From Meghimatium bilineatum (taxonomy: Eukaryota; Mollusca; Gastropoda; Stylommatophora; Philomycidae): a stretch of 64,000 nucleotides of DNA. Location of the stretch: the NCBI GenBank assembly GCA_034231615.1, contig CM067316.1, forward strand, positions 29,689,714-29,753,713, given 5' to 3'. The translations under genes and the position numbers were made by a program. Shown one piece after another: positions 21,994-35,900 of this stretch; the stretch's first letter is position 1, and the number at the start of each line of letters is the position of its first letter. Below the pieces are notes generated by a model. The model did no database searches. It had not been told where the DNA came from and worked only from the letters and a program-made list of their open reading frames with translations.

Positions 21994-23342
21994 TGTATTC
22001 TGGCCTGTTACACATGACTTCGTTGTTTTGCAGCTTAATAACTAAGAACACTGGCGAATTATACACAAATTAGGTCTCTTGCTGTTTAGTACGTCAAAAC
22101 TCAGTGTTCTATGTCATATTACTCACAAATTGGGTAAAGTTCAGCTTACTACACCAGAAATTGCAGTCTGGACACACGAATTTGGTGTATTCTAGCTTAC
22201 TACGTTAGAACTCGGTGTATTCTGGCATATTACTCACGTTCATTGTTCTGAAGCTTACTACACATGAATTGAGTCTATTCTGGCCTATTATACATCATTT
22301 CGTAGTAATGCAGCATAATACGTCAGAATACTGTCGTATTACACACAAATTAGGTCTTGTTGTTTAGTACGTCAAAACTCAGTGTTTTGTGGCATATTAC
22401 TCACAAATTGGGTGTACTGAAGCTTACTACACTTGAATTGAGTGTATTCTGGCCTGTTACACATGACTTCGTTGTTTTGCAGCTTAATAACTAAGAACAC
22501 TGGCGAATAATACACAAATTAGGTCTCTTGCTGTTTAGTACGTCAAAACTCATTGTTCTATTGCATATTACTCACAAATTGGGTGTACTGAAGCTTACTA
22601 CACTTGAATTGAGTGTATTCTGACTTGTTACACATGACTCTTGTTTTGCAGCTTAATAACTAAGAACACTGGCGAATTATACACAAATTAGGTCTCTTGC
22701 TGTTTAGTACGTCAAAACTCAGTGTTCTATTGCATATTACTCACAAATTGGGTGTACTGCAGCTTACTACACCAGAAATTGCAGTCTGGACACACGAATT
22801 TGGTGTATTCTAGCTTACTACGTTAGAACTCGGTGTATTCTGGCATATTACTCACAAGTTCATTGTTCTGAAGCTTACTACACTTGAATTGAGTCTATTC
22901 TGGCCTATTATACATCATTTCGTAGTAATGCAGCATAATACGTCAGAATACTGTCGTATTACACACATATTAGGTCTTGCTGTTTAGTACGTCAAAACTC
23001 AGTGTTTTGTGGCATATTACTCACAAATTGGGTGTACTGCAGCTTACTACACCAGAAATTGCAGTCTGGACACACGAATTTGGTGTATTCTAGCTTACTT
23101 ACATTAGAACTCGGTGTATTCTACCATATTACTCACAAGTTCATTGTTCTGAAGCTTACTACACTTGAATTGAGTCTATTCTGGCCTATTATACATCATT
23201 TCGTAGTAATGCAGCATAATACGTCAGAATACTGTCGTATTACACACAAATTAGGTCTTGCTGTTTAGTACGTCAAAACTCAGTGTTTTGTGCATATTAC
23301 TCACAAATTGGGTGTACTGAAGCTTACTACATTTGAATTGAG
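21994..23342 (+). repeat. 1,349-bp tandem super-repeat, first copy
   Basis: A starts at 21994 (8-mer, C'), 22443 (3-mer) and 22614 (13-mer). The same three A landmarks recur at 23343, 23792 and 23963. Inside the 13-mer the gamma subunit at about 23000 begins as H (TGTTTTGTGG) and ends as C (CACCAGAAATTG), a visible H/C recombinant. D there has a 1-bp insertion (TTACTTACATTAG). Confidence 0.84.
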
Positions 23343-24222
23343 TGTATTCTGGCCTGTTACATATGACTTCGTTGTTTTGCTGCTTAATAACTAAGAACAC
23401 TGGCGAATTATACACAAATTAGGTCTCTTGCTGTTTAGTACGTCAAAACTCAGTGTTCTATGTCATATTACTCACAAATTGGGTAAAGTTCAGCTTACTA
23501 CACCAGAAATTGCAGTCTGGACACACGAATTTGGTGTATTCTAGCTTACTACGTTAGAACTCGGTGTATTCTGGCATATTACTCACGTTCATTGTTCTGA
23601 AGCTTACTACACATGAATTGAGTCTATTCTGGCCTATTATACATCATTTCGTAGTAATGCAGCATAATACGTCAGAATACTGTCGTATTACACACAAATT
23701 AGGTCTTGTTGTTTAGTACGTCAAAACTCAGTGTTTTGTGGCATATTACTCACAAATTGGGTGTACTGAAGCTTACTACACTTGAATTGAGTGTATTCTG
23801 GCCTGTTACACATGACTTCGTTGTTTTGCAGCTTAATAACTAAGAACACTGGCGAATAATACACAAATTAGGTCTCTTGCTGTTTAGTACGTCAAAACTC
23901 ATTGTTCTATTGCATATTACTCACAAATTGGGTGTACTGAAGCTTACTACACTTGAATTGAGTGTATTCTGACTTGTTACACATGACTCTTGTTTTGCAG
24001 CTTAATAACTAAGAACACTGGCGAATTATACACAAATTAGGTCTCTTGCTGTTTAGTACGTCAAAACTCAGTGTTCTATTGCATATTACTCACAAATTGG
24101 GTGTACTGCAGCTTACTACACCAGAAATTGCAGTCTGGACACACGAATTTGGTGTATTCTAGCTTACTACGTTAGAACTCGGTGTATTCTGGCATATTAC
24201 TCACAAGTTCATTGTTCTGAAG
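23343..24222 (+). repeat. 1,349-bp super-repeat, second partial copy
   Basis: A starts at 23343, 23792 (3-mer) and 23963. It carries GCTGC in A, C', CACGTTC and GGTCTTGTTG. From about 24223 the sequence switches to the 2.28-kb block family (ACTATTGAATTTAG), so an exchange lies near 24.14-24.22 kb. Confidence 0.83.
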
Positions 24223-26697
24223 CTTACTACTATTGAATTTAGTCTATTCTGGCCTATTATACATCATTTCGTAGTAATGCAGCAAAATACGTCAGAATAC
24301 TGTCGTATTACACACACATTAGGTCTTGCTGTTTAGTACGTCAAAACTGAGTGTTTTGTGGCATATTACTCACAAATTGGGTGTACTGAAGCTTACTACA
24401 CTTGAATTGAGTGTATTCTGGCCTGTTACACATGACTTCGTTGTTATGCAGCTTAATAACTAAGAACACTGGCGAATTATACACAAATTAGGTCTCTTGC
24501 TGTTTAGTACGTCAAAACTCCGTGTTCTATGGCATATTACTCACAAATTGGGTGTACTGCAGCTTACTACACCAGAAATTGCAGTCTGGACACACGAATT
24601 GGGTGTATTCCAGTTTAGTACGCCAAAACTCGTTGTATTCTGGCATATTACTCACAAATTCATTGTACTGAAGCATACTACACTAGAATTGAGTGTATTC
24701 TGGCCTGTTACACATGACTTCGTTGTTTTGCAGCTTAATAACTAAGAACACTGGCGAATTATACACAAATTAGGTCTCTTGCTGTTTAGTACGTCAAAAC
24801 TCAGTGTTCTATGGCATATTACTGACAAATTGGGTGTACTGCAGCTTACTACACCAGAAATTGCAGTCTGGACACTCGAATTTGGTGTATTCTCGCTTAC
24901 TACGTTAGAACTCGGTGTATTCTGGCATATTACTCACAAGTTCATTGTTCTGAAGCTTACTACTATTGAATTGAGTCTATTCTGGCCTATTATACATCAT
25001 TTCGTTGTATTTTAGCATAATACGTCAGAATACTGTCGTATTACACACAGATTAGGTCTTGCTGTTTAGTACGTCAAAACTCAGTTTTGTGGCATATTAC
25101 TCACAAATTGGGTGTACTGAAGCTTACTACACTTGAATTGAGTGTATTCTGGCCTGTTACACATGACTTTGGTGTATTCTAGCTAACTACGTTAGAACTC
25201 GGTGTATTCTGTCATATTACTCACAAATTCCTTGTTTTGAAGCTTACTACACTTGAATTGAGTCTATTCTGGCCTATTATACATCATTTCATAGTAATGC
25301 AGCATAATACGTCAGAATACTGTCGTATTACACACAAATTAGGTCTTGCTGTTTAGTACGTCAAAACTCAGTGTTTTGTGGCATATTACTCACAAATTGG
25401 GTGTACTGAAGCTTACTACACTTGAATTGAATGTATTCTGGCCTGTTACACATGACTTCGTTGTTTTGCAGCTTAATAACTAAGAACACTGGCTAATTAT
25501 ACACAAATTAGGTCTCTTGCTGTTTAGTACGTCAAAACTCCGTGTTCTGTGGCATATTACTCACAAATTGGGTGTACTGCAGCTTACTACACCAGAAATT
25601 GCAGTCTGGACACACGAATTTGGTGTATTCTCGCTTACTACGTTAGAACTCGGTGTATTCTGGCATATTACTCACAAGTTCATTGTTCTGAAGCTTACTA
25701 CTATTGAATTGAGTCTATTCTGGCCTATTATACATCATTTCGTAGTAATGCAGCATAATACGTCAGAATACTGTCGTATTATAGAGTGTATTCTGGCCTT
25801 TTATACATGACTTCGTTGTTTTGCAGCTTAATAACTAAGAACACTGGCGAATTATACACAAATTAGGTCTCTTGCTGTTCAGTACGTCAAAACTCAGTGT
25901 TCTATGGCATATTACTCACAAATTGGGTGTACTGCAGCTTACTACACCAGAAATTGCAGTCTGGACACACGAATTTGGTGCATTCTACCTTACTACGTTA
26001 GAACTCGGTGTATTCTGTCATATTACTCACAAGTTCATTGTTCTGAAGCTTACTACACTTGAATTGAGTCTATTCTGGCATATTATACATCATTTCGTTT
26101 TAATGCAGCATAATACGTCAGAATACTGTCGTATTACACACAAATTAGGTCTTGCTGTTTAGTACGTCAAAACTCAGTGTTTTGTGGCATATTACTCACA
26201 AATTGGGTGTACTGAAGCTTACTACATTTGAATTGAGTGTATTCTGGCCTGTTACACATGACTTCGTTGTTTTGCAGCTTAATAACCAAGAACACTGGCG
26301 AATTATACACAAATTAGGTCTCTTGCTGTTTAGTACGTCAGAACTCAGTGTTCTATGGCATATTACTGACAAATTGGGTGTACTGCAGCTTACTACACCA
26401 GAAATTGCAGTCTGGACACACGAATGTGGTGTATTCTAGCTTACTACGTTAGAACTCGGTGTATTCTGGCATATTACTCACAAGTTCATTGTTCTGAAGC
26501 TTACTACTATTGAATTTAGTCTATTCTGGCCTATTATACATCATTTCGTAGTAATGCAGCAAAATACGTCAGAATACTGTCGTATTACACACACATTAGG
26601 TCTTGCTGTTTAGTACGTCAAAACTGAGTGTTTTGTGGCATATTACTCACAAATTGGGTGTACTGAAGCTTACTACACTTGAATTGAGTGTATTCTG
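24223..26697 (+). repeat. Third copy of the 8.3-10.8 kb block
   Basis: This matches 15981-18455 at an offset of 8,242 and 8349-10823 at an offset of about 15,874. A starts at 24412 (5-mer), 24694, 25143 (A/D fusion), 25432 (G/A fusion), 25787, 26238 and 26689. The copy ends where A reads GGCCTGTTACACATGACTTCG with TTATGCAGC, the allele at 24436, consistent with a crossover one 2,277-bp period away. Confidence 0.87.
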
Positions 26698-28033
26698 GCC
26701 TGTTACACATGACTTCGTTGTTATGCAGCTTAATAACTAAGAACACTGGCGAATTATACACAAATTAGGTCTCTTGCTGTTTAGTACGTCAAAACTCAGT
26801 GTTCTATTGCATATTACTCACAAATTGGGTGTACTGCAGCTTACTACACCAGAAATTGCAGTCTGGACACACGAATTTGGTGTATTCTAGCTTACTACGT
26901 TAGAACTCGGTGTATTCTGGCATATTACTCACAAGTTCATTGTTCTGAAGCTTACTACATAAGAAGTGAGTGTATTCTGGCCTATTATACATCATTTCGT
27001 TGTATTGCAGCATAATACGTCAGAATACTGTCGTATTACACACAGATCAGATCTTGCTGTTTAGTACGTCAAAACTCAGTGTTCTATGGCATATTACTCA
27101 CAAATTGGGTGTACTGCAGCTTACTACACCAGAAATTGCAGTCTGGACACACGAATTTGGTGTATTCTAGCTTACTACGTTAGAACTCGGTGTATTCTGG
27201 CATATTACTCACGTTCATTGTTCTGAAGCTTACTACACATGAATTGAGTCTATTCTGGCCTATTATACATCATTTCGTAGTAATGCAGCATAATACGTCA
27301 GAATACTGTCGTATTACACACAAATTAGGTCTTGTTGTTTAGTACGTCAAAACTCAGTGTTTTGTGGCATATTACTCACAAATTGGGTGTACTGAAGCTT
27401 ACTACACTTGAATTGAGTGTATTCTGGCCTGTTACACATGACTTCGTTGTTTTGCAGCTTAATAACTAAGAACACTGGCGAATTATACACAAATTAGGTC
27501 TCTTGCTGTTTAGTACGTCAAAACTCATTGTTCTATTGCATATTACTCACAAATTGGGTGTACTGAAGCTTACTACACTTGAATTGAGTGTACTCTGACG
27601 TTACACATGACTGTTGTTGTGCAGCTTAATAACTAAGAACACTGGCGAATTATACACAAATTAGGTCTCTTGCTGTTTAGTACGTCAAAACTCAGTGTTC
27701 TATTGCATATTACTCACAAATTGGGTGTACTGCAGCTTACTACACCAGAAATTGCAGTCTGGACACACGAATTTGGTGTATTCTAGCTTACTACGTTAGA
27801 ACTCGGTGTATTCTGGCATATTACTCACAAGTTCATTGTTCTGAAGCTTACTACACTTGAATTGAGTCTATTCTGGCCTATTATACATCATTTCGTAGTA
27901 ATGCAGCATAATACGTCAGAATACTGTCGTATTACACACAAATTAGGTCTTGCTGTTTAGTACGTCAAAACTCAGTGTTTTGTGGCATATTACTCACAAA
28001 TTGGGTGTACAAGCTTACTACACATGAATTGAG
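26698..28033 (+). repeat. 13-mer (729), 3-mer (171) and 8-mer (445 bp)
   Basis: A starts at 26689, 27418 and 27589. The 13-mer has an E ending in ACATAAGAAGTGAG; because of that end a short ORF starts here at ATG or an equivalent codon. The 27589 A subunit is unusual (GTACTCTGACGTTACAC, then TGTTGTTGTGCAGC); the TTGTGCAGC allele recurs only near 38533. Confidence 0.84.
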
Positions 28034-31000
28034 TGTATTCTGACTTGTTACACATGACTGTTGTTTTGCAGCTTAATAACTAAGAACACTGGCGAATTAT
28101 ACACAAATTAGGTCTCTTGCTGTTTAGTACGTCAAAACTCAGTGTTCTATGGCATATTACTCACAAATTGGGTGTACTGCAGCTTACTAATCCAGAAATT
28201 GCAGTCTGGACACACGAATTTGGTGTATTCTAGCTAACTACGTTAGAACTCGGTGTATTCTGTCATATTACTCACAAATTCATTGTTCTGAAGCTTACTA
28301 CACTTGAATTGAGTCTATTCTGGCCTATTATACATCATTTCATAGTAATGCAGCATAATACGTCAGAATACTGTCGTATTACACACAAATTAGGTCTTGC
28401 TGTTTAGTACGTCAAAACTCAGTGTTTTGTGGCATATTACTCACAAATTGGGTGTACTGAAGCTTACTACACTTGAATTGTGTATTCTGGCCTGTTACAC
28501 ATGACTTCGTTGTTTTGGAGCTTAATAACTAAGAACACTGGCTAATTATACACAAATTAGGTCTCTTGCTGTTTAGTACGTCAAAACTCCGTGTTCTATG
28601 GCATATTACTCACAAATTGGGTGTACTGCAGCTTACTACACCAGAAATTGCAGTCTGGACACACGAATTGGGTGTATTCCAGTTTAGTACGCCAAAACTC
28701 GTTGTATTCTGGCATATTACTCACAAATTCATTGTACTGAAGCATACTACACTAGAATTGAGTGTATTCTGGCCTGTTACATATGACTTCGTTGTTTTGC
28801 AGCTTAATAACTAAGAACACTGGCTAATTATACACAAATTAGGTCTCTTGCTGTTTAGTACGTCAAAACTCAGTGTTTTGTGGCATATTACTCACAAATT
28901 GGGTGTACAAGCTTACTACACTTGAATTGAGTGTATTCTGACTTGTTACACATGACTGTTGTTTTGCAGCTTAATAACTAAGAACACTGGCGAATTATAC
29001 ACAAATTAGGTCTCTTGCTGTTTAGAACGTCAAAACTCAGTGTTCTATGGCATATTACTCACAAATTGGGTGTACTGCAGCTTACTACACCAGAAATTGC
29101 AGTCTGGACACACGAATTTGGTGTATTCTAGCTTACTACGTTAGAACTCGGTGTATTCTGGCATATTACTCACAAGTTCATTGTTCTGAAGCTTACTACA
29201 TAAGAAGTGAGTGTATTCTGGCCTATTATACATCATTTCGTTGTATTGCAGCATAATACGTCAGAATACTGTCGTATTACACACAGATCAGATCTTGCTG
29301 TTTAGTACGTCAAAACTCAGTGTTCTATTGCATATTACTCACAAATTGGGTGTACTGCAGCTTACTACTCCAGAAATTGCAGTCTGGACACACGAATTTG
29401 GTGTATTCTAGCTAACTACGTTAGAACTCGGTGTATTCTGTCATATTACAAATTCATTGTTCTGAAGCTGACTACACTTGAATTGAGTCTATTCTGGCCT
29501 ATTATACATCATTTCATAGTAATGCAGCATAATACGTCAGAATACTGTCGTATTACACACAAATTAGGTCTTGCTGTTTAGTACGTCAAAACTCCGTGTT
29601 CTATGGCATATTACTCACAAATTGGGTGTACTGAAGCTTACTACACTTGAATTGAGTGTATTCTGGCCTGTTACACATGACTTCGTTGTTTTGGAGCTTA
29701 ATAACTAAGAACACTGGCTAATTATACACAAATTAGGTCTCTTGCTGTTTAGTACGTCAAAACTCCGTGTTCTATGGCATATTACTCACAAATTGGGTGT
29801 ACTGCAGCATACTACACCAGAAATTGCAGTCTGGACACACGAATTGGGTGTATTCCAGTTTAGTACTCCAAAACTCGTTGTATTCTGGCATATTACTCAC
29901 AAATTCATTGTACTGAAGCATACTACACTAGAATTGAGTGTATTCTGGCCTGTTACACGACTTCGTTGTTTTGCAGCTTAATAACTAAGAACACTGGCGA
30001 ATTATACACAAATTAGGTCTCTTGCTGTTTAGTACGTCAAAACTCAGTGTTCTATTGCATATTACTCACATATTGGGTGTACTGCAGCTTACTACACCAG
30101 AAATTGCAGTCTGGACACACGAATTTGGTGTATTCTAGCTTACTACGTTAGAAGGTGAATTCTGGCATATTACTCACAAGTTCATTGTTCTGAAGCTTAC
30201 TACATTAGAAGTGAGTGTATTCTGGCCTATTATACATCATTTCGTTGTATTTTAGCATAATACGTCAGAATACTGTCGTATTACACACAGATTAGATCTT
30301 GCTGTTTAGTACGTCAAAACTCAGTGTTTTGTGGCATATTACTCACAAATTGGGTGTACTGAAGCTTACTACACTTGAATTGAGTGTATTCTGGCCTGTT
30401 ACACATGACTTTGGTGTATTCTAGCTAACTAGGTTAGAACTCGGTGTATTCTGTCATATTACTCACAAATTCATTGTTCTGAAGCTTACTTCACTTGAAT
30501 TGAGTCTATTCTGGCCTATTATACATCATTTCATAGTAATGCAGCATAATACGTCAGAATACTGTCGTATTACACACAAATTAGGTCTTGCTGTTTAGTA
30601 CGTCAAAACTGAGTGTTTTGTGGCATATTACTCACAAATTGGGTGTACTGAAGCTTACTACACTTGAATTGAGTGTATTCTGGCCTGTTACACATGACTT
30701 CGTTGTTTTGGAGCTTAATAACTAAGAACACTGGCTAATTATACACAAATTAGGTCTCTTGCTGTTTAGTACGTCAAAACTCAGTTCTATGGCATATTAC
30801 TCACAAATTGGGTGTACTGCAGCTTACTACACTTGAATTGAATGTATTCTGGCCTGTTACACATGACTTCGTTGTTTTGCAGCTTAATAACTAAGAACAC
30901 TGGCTAATTATACACAAATTAGGTCTCTTGCTGTTTAGTACGTCAAAACTCAGTGTTCTGTGGCATATTACTCACAAATTGGGTGTACTACAGCTTACTA

Positions 31001-32996
31001 CACCAGAAATTGCAGTCTGGACAAACGAATTTGGTGTATTCTAGCTTACTACGTTAGAACTCGGTGTATTCTGTCATATTACTCACACGTTCATTGTTCT
31101 GAAGCTTACTACACTTGAATTGAGTCTATTCTGGCCTATTATACATCATTTCGTAGTAATGCAGCATAATACGTCAGAATACTGTCGTATTACACACAAA
31201 TTAGGTCTTGCTGTTTAGTACGTCAAAACTCAGTGTTTTGTGCATATTACTCACAAATTGGGTGTACTGAAGCTTACTACATTTGAATCGAGTGTATTCT
31301 GGCCTGTTACACATGACTTCGTTGTTTTGCAGCTTAATAACTAAGAACACTGGCGAATTATACACAAATTAGGTCTCTTGCTGTTTAGTACGTCAAAACT
31401 CAGTGTTCTATGTCATATTACTCACAAATTGGGTAAAGTTCAGCTTACTACACCAGAAATTGCAGTCTGGACACACGAATTTGGTGTATTCTAGCTTACT
31501 ACGTTAGAACTCGGTGTATTCTGGCATATTACTCACAAGTTCATTGTTCTGAAGCTTACTACACTTGAATTTAGTCTATTCTGGCCTATTATACATCATT
31601 TCGTAGTAATGCAGCATAATACGTCAGAATACTGTCGTATTACACACAAATTAGGTCTTGCTGTTTAGTACGTCACAACTTAGTGTTTTGTGGCATATTA
31701 CTCACAAATTGGGTGTACTGAAGCTTACTACATTTGAATTGAGTGTATTCTGGCCTGTTACACATGACTTCGTTGTTTTGCAGCTTAATAACTAAGAACA
31801 CTGGCGAATTATACACAAATTAGGTCTCTTGCTGTTTAGTACGTCAGAACTCCGTGTTCTATGGCATATTACTGACAAATTGGGTGTACTGCAGCTTACT
31901 ACACCAGAAATTGCAGTCTGGACACACGAATTTGGTGTATTCTAGCTTACTACGTTAGAACTCGGTGTATTCTGGCATATTACTCACAAGTTCATTGTTC
32001 TGAAGCTTACTACTATTGAATTTAGTCTATTCTGGCCTATTATACATCATTTCGTAGTAATGCAGCAAAATACGTCAGAATACTGTCGTATTACACACAC
32101 ATTAGGTCTTGCTGTTTAGTACGTCAAAACTGAGTGTTTTGTGGCATATTACTCACAAATTGGGTGTACTGAAGCTTACTACACTTGAATTGAGTGTATT
32201 CTGGCCTGTTACACATGACTTCGTTGTTTTGCAGCTTAATAACTAAGAACACTGGCGAATTATACACAAATTAGGTCTCTTGCTGTTTAGTACGTCAAAA
32301 CTCAGTGTTCTATTGCATATTACTCACAAATTGGGTGTACTGCAGCTTACTACACCAGAAATTGCAGTCTGGACACACGAATTTGGTGTATTCTAGCTTA
32401 CTACGTTAGAACGGTGTATTCTGGCATATTACTCACAAGTTCATTGTTCTGAAGCTTACTACACATGAATTGAGTCTATTCTGGCCTATTATACATCATT
32501 TCGTAGTAATGCAGCATAATACATCAGAATACTGTCGTATTATAGAGTGTATTCTGGCCTTTTACACATGACTTCGTTGTTTTGCAGCTTAATAACTAAG
32601 AACACTGGCGAATTATACACAAATTAGGTCTCTTGCTGTTCAGTACGTCAAAACTCAGTGTTCTATGGCATATTACTCACAAATTGAGTGTACTGCAGCT
32701 TACTACACCAGAAATTGCAGTCTGGACACACGAATTTGGTGCATTCTACCTTACTACGTTAGAACTCGGTGTATTCTGGCATATTACTCACAAGTTCATT
32801 GTTCTGAAGCTTACTACACTTGAATTGAGTCTATTCTGGCCTATTATACATCATTTCGTAGTAATGCAGCATAATACGTCAGAATACTGTCGTATTACAC
32901 ACAAATTAGGTCTTGCTGTTTAGTACGTCAAAACTCAGTGTTTTGTGGCATATTACTCACAAATTGGGTGTACAAGCTTACTACACTTGAATTGAG
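28034..32996 (+). repeat. 4.96-kb tandem duplication, left copy
   Basis: A starts: 28034, 28481 (5-mer), 28763 (3-mer), 28932 (13-mer, 725 bp), 29657 (5-mer), 29939, 30385 (A/D fusion), 30674 (169 bp), 30843, 31293, 31744, 32195 (G/A fusion) and 32548. It matches the next copy at +4,958, or +4,960 after 29957, where this copy lacks 2 bp (TTACACGACTTCG). That loss shifts the local open frame. Matching ends at about 32499. Confidence 0.9.
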
Positions 32997-35900
32997 TGTA
33001 TTCTGTTACACATGACTGTTGTTTTGCAGCTTAATAACTAAGAACACTGGCGAATTATACACAAATTAGGTCTCTTGCTGTTTAGTACGTCAAAACTCAG
33101 TGTTCTATGGCATATTACTCACAAATTGGGTGTACTGCAGCTTACTAATCCAGAAATTGCAGTCTGGACACACGAATTTGGTGTATTCTAGCTAACTACG
33201 TTAGAACTCGGTGTATTCTGTCATATTACTCACAAATTCATTGTTCTGAAGCTTACTACACTTGAATTGAGTCTATTCTGGCCTATTATACATCATTTCA
33301 TAGTAATGCAGCATAATACGTCAGAATACTGTCGTATTACACACAAATTAGGTCTTGCTGTTTAGTACGTCAAAACTCAGTGTTTTGTGGCATATTACTC
33401 ACAAATTGGGTGTACTGAAGCTTACTACACTTGAATTGTGTATTCTGGCCTGTTACACATGACTTCGTTGTTTTGGAGCTTAATAACTAAGAACACTGGC
33501 TAATTATACACAAATTAGGTCTCTTGCTGTTTAGTACGTCAAAACTCCGTGTTCTATGGCATATTACTCACAAATTGGGTGTACTGCAGCTTACTACACC
33601 AGAAATTGCAGTCTGGACACACGAATTGGGTGTATTCCAGTTTAGTACGCCAAAACTCGTTGTATTCTGGCATATTACTCACAAATTCATTGTACTGAAG
33701 CATACTACATTAGAATTGAGTGTATTCTGGCCTGTTACACATGACTTCGTTGTTTTGCAGCTTAATAACTAAGAACACTGGCTAATTATACACAAATTAG
33801 GTCTCTTGCTGTTTAGTACGTCAAAACTCAGTGTTTTGTGGCATATTACTCACAAATTGGGTGTACAAGCTTACTACACTTGAATTGAGTGTATTCTGAC
33901 TTGTTACACATGACTGTTGTTTTGCAGCTTAATAACTAAGAACACTGGCGAATTATACACAAATTAGGTCTCTTGCTGTTTAGTACGTCAAAACTCAGTG
34001 TTCTATGGCATATTACTCACAAATTGGGTGTACTGCAGCTTACTACACCAGAAATTGCAGTCTGGACACACGAATTTGGTGTATTCTAGCTTACTACGTT
34101 AGAACTCGGTGTATTCTGGCATATTACTCACAAGTTCATTGTTCTGAAGCTTACTACATAAGAAGTGAGTGTATTCTGGCCTATTATACATCATTTCGTT
34201 GTATTGCAGCATAATACGTCAGAATACTGTCGTATTACACACAGATCAGATCTTGCTGTTTAGTACGTCAAAACTCAGTGTTCTATTGCATATTACTCAC
34301 AAATTGGGTGTACTGCAGCTTACTACTCCAGAAATTGCAGTCTGGACACACGAATTTGGTGTATTCTAGCTAACTACGTTAGAACTCGGTGTATTCTGTC
34401 ATATTACAAATTCATTGTTCTGAAGCTGACTACACTTGAATTGAGTCTATTCTGGCCTATTATACATCATTTCATAGTAATGCAGCATAATACGTCAGAA
34501 TACTGTCGTATTACACACAAATTAGGTCTTGCTGTTTAGTACGTCAAAACTCCGTGTTCTATGGCATATTACTCACAAATTGGGTGTACTGAAGCTTACT
34601 ACACTTGAATTGAGTGTATTCTGGCCTGTTACACATGACTTCGTTGTTTTGGAGCTTAATAACTAAGAACACTGGCTAATTATACACAAATTAGGTCTCT
34701 TGCTGTTTAGTACGTCAAAACTCCGTGTTCTATGGCATATTACTCACAAATTGGGTGTACTGCAGCATACTACACCAGAAATTGCAGTCTGGACACACGA
34801 ATTGGGTGTATTCCAGTTTAGTACTCCAAAACTCGTTGTATTCTGGCATATTACTCACAAATTCATTGTACTGAAGCATACTACACTAGAATTGAGTGTA
34901 TTCTGGCCTGTTACACATGACTTCGTTGTTTTGCAGCTTAATAACTAAGAACACTGGCGAATTATACACAAATTAGGTCTCTTGCTGTTTAGTACGTCAA
35001 AACTCAGTGTTCTATTGCATATTACTCACATATTGGGTGTACTGCAGCTTACTACACCAGAAATTGCAGTCTGGACACACGAATTTGGTGTATTCTAGCT
35101 TACTACGTTAGAAGGTGAATTCTGGCATATTACTCACAAGTTCATTGTTCTGAAGCTTACTACATTAGAAGTGAGTGTATTCTGGCCTATTATACATCAT
35201 TTCGTTGTATTTTAGCATAATACGTCAGAATACTGTCGTATTACACACAGATTAGATCTTGCTGTTTAGTACGTCAAAACTCAGTGTTTTGTGGCATATT
35301 ACTCACAAATTGGGTGTACTGAAGCTTACTACACTTGAATTGAGTGTATTCTGGCCTGTTACACATGACTTTGGTGTATTCTAGCTAACTAGGTTAGAAC
35401 TCGGTGTATTCTGTCATATTACTCACAAATTCATTGTTCTGAAGCTTACTTCACTTGAATTGAGTCTATTCTGGCCTATTATACATCATTTCATAGTAAT
35501 GCAGCATAATACGTCAGAATACTGTCGTATTACACACAAATTAGGTCTTGCTGTTTAGTACGTCAAAACTGAGTGTTTTGTGGCATATTACTTACAAATT
35601 GGGTGTACTGAAGCTTACTACACTTGAATTGAGTGTATTCTGGCCTGTTACACATGACTTCGTTGTTTTGGAGCTTAATAACTAAGAACACTGGCTAATT
35701 ATACACAAATTAGGTCTCTTGCTGTTTAGTACGTCAAAACTCAGTTCTATGGCATATTACTCACAAATTGGGTGTACTGCAGCTTACTACACTTGAATTG
35801 AATGTATTCTGGCCTGTTACACATGACTTCGTTGTTTTGCAGCTTAATAACTAAGAACACTGGCTAATTATACACAAATTAGGTCTCTTGCTGTTTAGTA

